Assembly (NCBI RefSeq): GCF_005239225.2
Contig: NC_133302.1
Coordinates: 12,681,991 to 12,745,990 of the forward strand
Direction of reading: 5' to 3'
DNA: 64,000 bases
Source: Populus alba
Lineage: Eukaryota; Streptophyta; Magnoliopsida; Malpighiales; Salicaceae
The notes beneath the pieces are model-generated. The model was not told the origin of the DNA, searched no databases, and worked only from the letters and a program-made list of their open reading frames with translations. The position numbers were made by a program, and so were the translations under genes. Positions 58,651 through 64,000 of this stretch are shown here, piece after piece. How positions within the stretch are numbered: position 1 is the stretch's first letter; each line of letters begins with the position of its first letter.

Positions 58651-60476
58651 ATGGCGAAGTTCAATGTTGTGCAGAAGAGAAGAAGAGCACAAATAGCCGA
58701 GAGCAAAAGAGCAATACATGGAGACCCATTAACTAAAAAGCTTAAGATCAAAGCTCAGCCCCACTCTGTCTCTGGAAAGCGCAAGCGCAAGATCTTAAAA
58801 AATCGGCGGCGAGTATGTTTTCCTTTTCTTTCCGTTTTCTTCAATTACTCTCAACAACTCTCTCTGTATAGTTAGGATTTTTTGTTATTTTCTTGTGATT
58901 ATTTGCAGGAGCAGAAGGAGGCTGTAGACAAGGGTTTGGTCACTATGCAAGACGTCGAAATGGCTTTTGCGCAAGGTTTTTCATCTTTTTTGAGTTTTGT
59001 GTGATATTGATTTTTTTTTTTTACGGTTAATTACTCCTTCAAGTTGAAGGAACTGGAATTAGCGGTGATGTTTTTTTGACATTTTGATTACACTTAGTAT
59101 CGACCGAGAAAAGCGATCAGATGATATTTGATGATTATGCATTTTTCAAAGTAAAGCAAATTATACTCTTTTTCAAGAAGTTGATTGTATTTTCTGCCCG
59201 CATAATCAAAGCGTTGCGCATTTCTTTTCGGTATTTAATGATTTTACGTGCTTCCTTTCCGTTCTTGTCTGCAGATTTAAAGCCACCACTGGCTTAACAA
59301 CCCATGGGGCTATGATATTACTACCGAGTTATTTATTTATTTACTGGGGGTGTTAGGTGAAAAACAAATTTAGAGGGTTCTAGTGGGTTTAGGTTCTAGT
59401 GGGAATTTTTACTATGCAATAGTTTTGTTGTCTTGATGTAAATTTTTGTAAAGTAGTGTCTGTGCTTCAGCAATCAGTGTATTTGTATTTTGTCGAAAGC
59501 CAGGAAAAATAGACTGGATTGAAGAGGATAAAATAACAATAAAATTATGCTAATCAGATGGAAGTTTTTGAAATTAAATCTTGTTAAGAGTTAGGCCATT
59601 TATTTTAATCCGTAATGATAAAACCATACGAATGAGGGCAATACAATCCCTTTTCAGGTTTTAGAAGCTATTTAAAAGTTTTCTGGTCATGGCTCGTAAT
59701 TTCTTATTGGGGTATTGAAATGTACATGGAAGTAAAATACCATTAGAAACATAGGAAAATTTTGATATCAATGCTGGCTACCTGTAAAAGCAATTTAGAT
59801 ATTCCATTCTTAAAAATAAAATTACAAAGAAAACAAAGATATTCCTAAGAATTCCTATTCTTGTGGGGTAAATTTGGCTTAATAACAATACGCGAAAATC
59901 TTGGACTGGGGATTCTCAGCACCTGCACTGTTTTATGAAGTGAATGCTTCTCCACATTTACCATTCTGGATAAAGTCAAGTTTCCATTTGGACCTGCAGA
60001 GTAGTTGTTAAAAATCCCTCGACAAGTGTTGTAGTTATTGCCATGTGATCTGTAATTTTTTGGTAGCAATATTTGAACCATGGCATGTTAATTTAATGGA
60101 AACTATATTGAAGCTTTTGCAAGTGTTACTGACTTCAAGCTTGCGTTGGTTTCTACTTAGGATATTATAATAATGCTGATGCAAGTTAATTTCTTAGGTG
60201 AGGGCACGTCCAAAGATGTCAAGAGGACACCAGCAAAATTTAACAAGGGCCTGAAGCTTAAAAAGCAATTGAAGCGCAAAGGTAAGTCTGTTTGGCAATC
60301 GAAGTTGCATATTGCTAATGCCGAGTGATCTTGCACTTTGCGGTCATTTTTTGTTTTCATACTTTGATGTTGTGTAATTCTGTGACCACTGTTCTTTTGC
60401 TTCTCAATTCATAGGTAAGAACAAAACAAAGCCTAAGCCAGCTGCTGAAATTTCAGTAGATGCCATGGCAGAATGA
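58651..60476 (+). CDS. Small basic conserved protein, probably nuclear/nucleolar
   Basis: Four exons: 58651-58812, 58909-58975, 60198-60281 and 60415-60476, phases 0/1/1, giving 124 aa ending SVDAMAE. Very rich in Lys/Arg with several NLS-like clusters (KRRRAQIAESKRA, GKRKRKILKNRRR, KKQLKRKGKNKTKPK). A short helix-like middle (DKGLVTMQDVEMAFA) and the order basic-SGKRKRK-basic are reminiscent of the metazoan C11orf98-type small protein family, but that match is from memory and weak. No enzymatic domain. The upstream telo-box/site II combination fits a ribosome-biogenesis-type gene. Intron 2 (58976-60197, 1.2 kb) contains no recognised gene. A competing reading that continues through the first donor adds an unlikely hydrophobic tail. 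Confidence 0.85.
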
Positions 60477-63400
60477 GAAATATGAGGAAGCTGTGGTATG
60501 ACAATAGATGGTCTGTTTTTTGGAGGACGTAAGTGTAGACCTATTTGCCTTATCATGTGTACTCAGGTGTAAAATTTCTAGTCCAGAACTTTTGTTGGCT
60601 CTTTCATTTTATGACTGAAAAGTCATGGATCCGTACGAGTTTAGCTAGTAGTAAGGGGAAGGCGAGCGGAGTTTGAAACTCTGAAATGAATGTGTTATGA
60701 TGCTACAGATTGTTTATTAGGTATCTTCCATGCGCCAAGGATATTTTTATCTAGCTGTAACAATATTTTTCAACTAGCATTGAATTGAATTTTGTTGCTA
60801 TGTGAAATTTGCTATGCTGCCGAGGACTCGAACCCAAAAAACAAGAATTACATTATTTTTTAATTATACCGTATGAAATGCCATAAAAAGTAGTTTGGGT
60901 TGTTTTTATTCGAATAGATTTTAGGTTCTTAAGAGTGATTTGAGGTTGTAAATGTGTTTATTGAGGTTTCCATATGTTTTTATGATGAAATTAGTGATTG
61001 TTTTTATAAATAAGTATGTAGTAATCTAATATATAAATTTTTTAAAAGTAATTTTCACATTAAGAGAATAAAATATATATTTTTAAAAATTTTATATGAT
61101 TTTCTCACATTTATTTTTATATATTTTTTTTTCATAAAGGTGTGTAAAAATAATCAATTTTTAATTTTTGAATTAAATCTTGTTTTCACAGTCATGAAAT
61201 AACAGAGAAAATTGATGTGGTGTAAAGCTATTTATAAATAAATTAGAGGGACATAGTGCTGTTGATAATAGTGATATGGTGTTGTCCATGTTAGGTGATA
61301 TAATATCAAACTATATAAACTATTGACCTCTACTAAGATATCTTCTTTACATTTATCGGTTTACCACTTAAAACGTTTCCAAGATAACAAAATACATCTC
61401 AAATCAGGGCTCCTATTGGATTTCTCAAAAGATATAAACAAAATAAAAATGATAATTTATAAAAGTTTTTGCAAGTCTTGTGAATATAGTTAGATAATAT
61501 AAAGTTGTTTAGAGTTTGTGTAATAATTACTAGAATATTAATCCTTTTTTATATTGCTTAATCAATTCTTCGCAGGTTAGGATATTTCAAACCAAAAATC
61601 ATCTAAATTTTTCACCTCTAATAATAATCAATATAAATCACTAAATTAGAAATATCATAAACCATTTTAAGAGAGATAATTACTATGTCTTTCTTGAGTG
61701 TTAACTTTTTTTTCTCCATGTTTTATTGTGTGTGTTTCTACAATTTTTTTTATATATATAAAAAGTGAGACATAACATTCTATTTATATAAAAAAAAAAC
61801 TTAATATCCTTATTAATGGAAAAATATAAGTTTATCTCCTGAAAAATATAATAGATTTTATTTCATAATTTGTTTTTTAGAAATTTATGCAAATTAAGTC
61901 ACTGCTTGATTTTTCTAAGTCTTAAATTATAATTCCCTATATAAATTATATTATAGTTTTTAATTTCTAAAATTTATTTACAATCATGTCATACTTGATT
62001 AGTCATCCTAGTTTAATTTCTTACTAATGATTTTTAATGTGTGTGATCCATTGAGTTTTTAATATATTTGCCAAAATATAAATCACAATCATAAATAAAA
62101 TAAGATTAAATAAATTAAATAATTGAACTTATTATCAATCTAACAAATTGATTGATTTATATTTGAAAATTAAGTACAATATTTAGCAACGTGTCATGAT
62201 CTCTCAAATATTATGAAAGTTACATGTGATTTAACTTAACATTTTAGTTATATGTTTCTCAGTATAATTATTATCTTTTTATTTAAAATGTCTTGATTTA
62301 AATGTTTTGAACATGGAATATGTTTACTCTGTTAATTAATATTTGTTCTTAACTCCATAATCATTGATAAATGAGTTTTCATATCTTTCTAATTTCTAAT
62401 TGAGTTACGTGGCAGCATGGAGAATTAGTGAAAAAATGTTTTGGTTAATAAAGAACCCAACAACTTTAGCTTCACAAAAGTGTTTGCTTCATACTTACTA
62501 CATTAATATGTGAATTTAGTGAGATTTTCCCTTATTAACTAGTTATTTTCCTCCTAAAATTGCTTGAAATCAATTATTATTATTCCTTTAATGATTATAT
62601 GCAGTCTATCAATCAATTTAGGGTATGTACAATTATAAAGATGTCTTGTTGTTTAACCTACTTCAAGCCTTTTCTTTCTCAAGTTTGGTGATAGTTTAGA
62701 TTTGTCCAACCCTTATATTATTGTTTTACAGTAGATAATTATTAGGCAATAAAATTGAGGTTCCTTTACTATAACACAACTTATGTGAGGCATATAATTA
62801 CATAGCAGTAAGTTGATAGAATATAATTATATGAGGCTGAATAATTGGCTTGTTGTTATATGTATGCCTAAGAAATGGTTGACATGTCATGAGCTTACAT
62901 GATTGGATTAGGTTATATTTGTTGTTGCGTCTAATATACTAGGAAATACCTTTTTATAGGAGGTATATTCATTCTAAACACCTTTACAAGAGTTCTTATT
63001 CTTGTAGGATTCCCTGCGATTCCCTCTTATGCATGTACTTCGATGTATTACCATGCCTATTTTAATGAAGTTCATTCTATATTTGATTTAACAATTAAGA
63101 TATGATCTTTTATGATTCAATTGACAATTACTATGTTGTTATGGTAGGTCAGGTTGGTTGTGAAATCCATCTTTATCTAAAGAGCCTCAACTTAAAGAGA
63201 TTTATATATTAATAGTAATATATTTCTTAAAGAGTAATCATGGCTAGTTGGCTAGAATTTACCACATCTGGTTATAACCATCATATAATGGTATTTGATT
63301 TATAATATGAATATGCATATAACTAGAATCTAGGATGATGATGGATTTTTAGGTTTTCATGGCTAAGGAGCCAACTTCTCTTCATTGCTTATATTAACTA

Positions 63401-64000
63401 TTCAATTAATGCAGTAAATATGAATTTACTTGTATTTCTATTTGAAGGCATGTTTTAATAGCTTTTAGAATAGATTTTGGGTATTTGTACTTAGGATTTG
63501 AAGGCATACCAATTTATTGTATTGCCAAATAATTATACTTAGGATTGAACTTGCAATGAGATAACAACTACCTCTAACCAAATGAAGTGGAGATTTTAGA
63601 CTTTGAACCCAGGCTATTTATTCTAAAATCATCACTATGTAAAGAAAAAACATGATTTATAAGGGAGAATGATTTTGCAATAAACTTAAGAGAATGAGAT
63701 AAATGAAGCACTAAGAATGCAATAACAAAAATAAAACCTTAAAAAGAAAAAAGAGGATAAAATTGCATGATTTTGAATATGTAGTGTTGACCACTATTTA
63801 CAAATAGTATCTTAATTTATTTATATTGCTATTATAGAGTTTAAATCCTACTTACACAGGTAATTTTAATCTTATACAAATATTGATTTAAGATAATAGA
63901 TTTTTTTATTATTAAATCTTAATACAAGCTAAATTCATTTTCTATTAATACACATGAATCCCGGTCTAATCTTTGACTTTTGATTAGTTATTTTGTTCAA
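60477..64000. other. Intergenic, AT-rich to window end
   Basis: 60477-60830 is probably the 3' UTR and flank of the small basic protein gene. Beyond it no gene was recognised; a dispersed LTR-like repeat lies at 61690-62010. The rest is AT-rich DNA of moderate complexity. Confidence 0.5.
61690..62010 (+). repeat. Dispersed repeat, LTR-like, copy 2
   Basis: Collinear with 8090-8420: attctatttatataa, agtttatctcctga, gaaatttatgcaaattaagtca, aattccctatataaat and tctaaaatttatttacaat. Same orientation, strongly diverged, separated by 53 kb. Confidence 0.45.

Noticed and set aside
60815..60845. tRNA-like text (gaggactcgaaccc) suggesting a tRNA gene
   Set aside because: Only a T-arm-like piece is present; no acceptor stem or anticodon arm could be paired.
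1..64000. CRISPR arrays, operons, bacterial or organellar DNA
   Set aside because: Intron-containing nuclear genes, LTR retrotransposons and AT microsatellites throughout; no spaced direct repeats of CRISPR type and no organellar gene clusters.

Overview
The window is nuclear DNA from a woody dicot. It is AT-rich, with long intergenic stretches, short GT-AG exons, poly-A/T tracts, AT microsatellites, nested LTR retrotransposons and hAT-type MITEs. Gene and repeat character recall Salicaceae (Populus/Salix); that is an impression from the sequence, not a search result.

Five protein-coding genes can be reconstructed with phase-consistent exons. Four lie on the minus strand: plastid uroporphyrinogen decarboxylase (3290-6034, 392 aa), a plastid HAD-like protein that has lost the family's nucleophilic aspartate (14064-20088, 368 aa), a small CCHC plus HMG-box protein (40706-43733, 161 aa) and a WEB/DUF827 coiled-coil protein (45499-48248, 576 aa). 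One lies on the plus strand: a small, very basic, probably nuclear/nucleolar protein (58651-60476, 124 aa). They do not form a pathway. The decarboxylase and WEB genes seem to be direct neighbours in Arabidopsis, so the region looks like a conserved block stretched by insertions.

The most interesting part is 24.6-37.75 kb, a nest of retroelements four deep. The outermost is an old minus-strand LTR element (about 24590-37748). A Ty1/copia element (25131-33168, 165-bp LTRs, 5-bp duplication atcag) landed in its internal region. That copia element carries a Ty3/gypsy (Athila-like) fragment (28007-31269) that ends at its polypurine tract, has no 3' LTR, and is flanked by two diverged copies of one copia segment. 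A younger plus-strand member of the outermost family (34391-37250, duplication ctaag) sits in the old element's LTR. Both members of this non-autonomous family encode a coiled coil plus an IQ (calmodulin-binding-like) motif where pol should be. This looks like a captured host gene fragment.

Elsewhere there is a 1.09-kb hAT-like element in the last HMG intron, hAT MITEs at 49213-49645 and 58193-58457, degenerate tandem arrays (12.65-13.09 kb, 53.6-55.6 kb), a tandemly duplicated copia RT remnant (2.0-2.3 kb), an Athila-like gag remnant (about 56 kb), and a recurrent AT-rich element close upstream of several genes. No CRISPR, operon, rRNA or convincing tRNA was seen.
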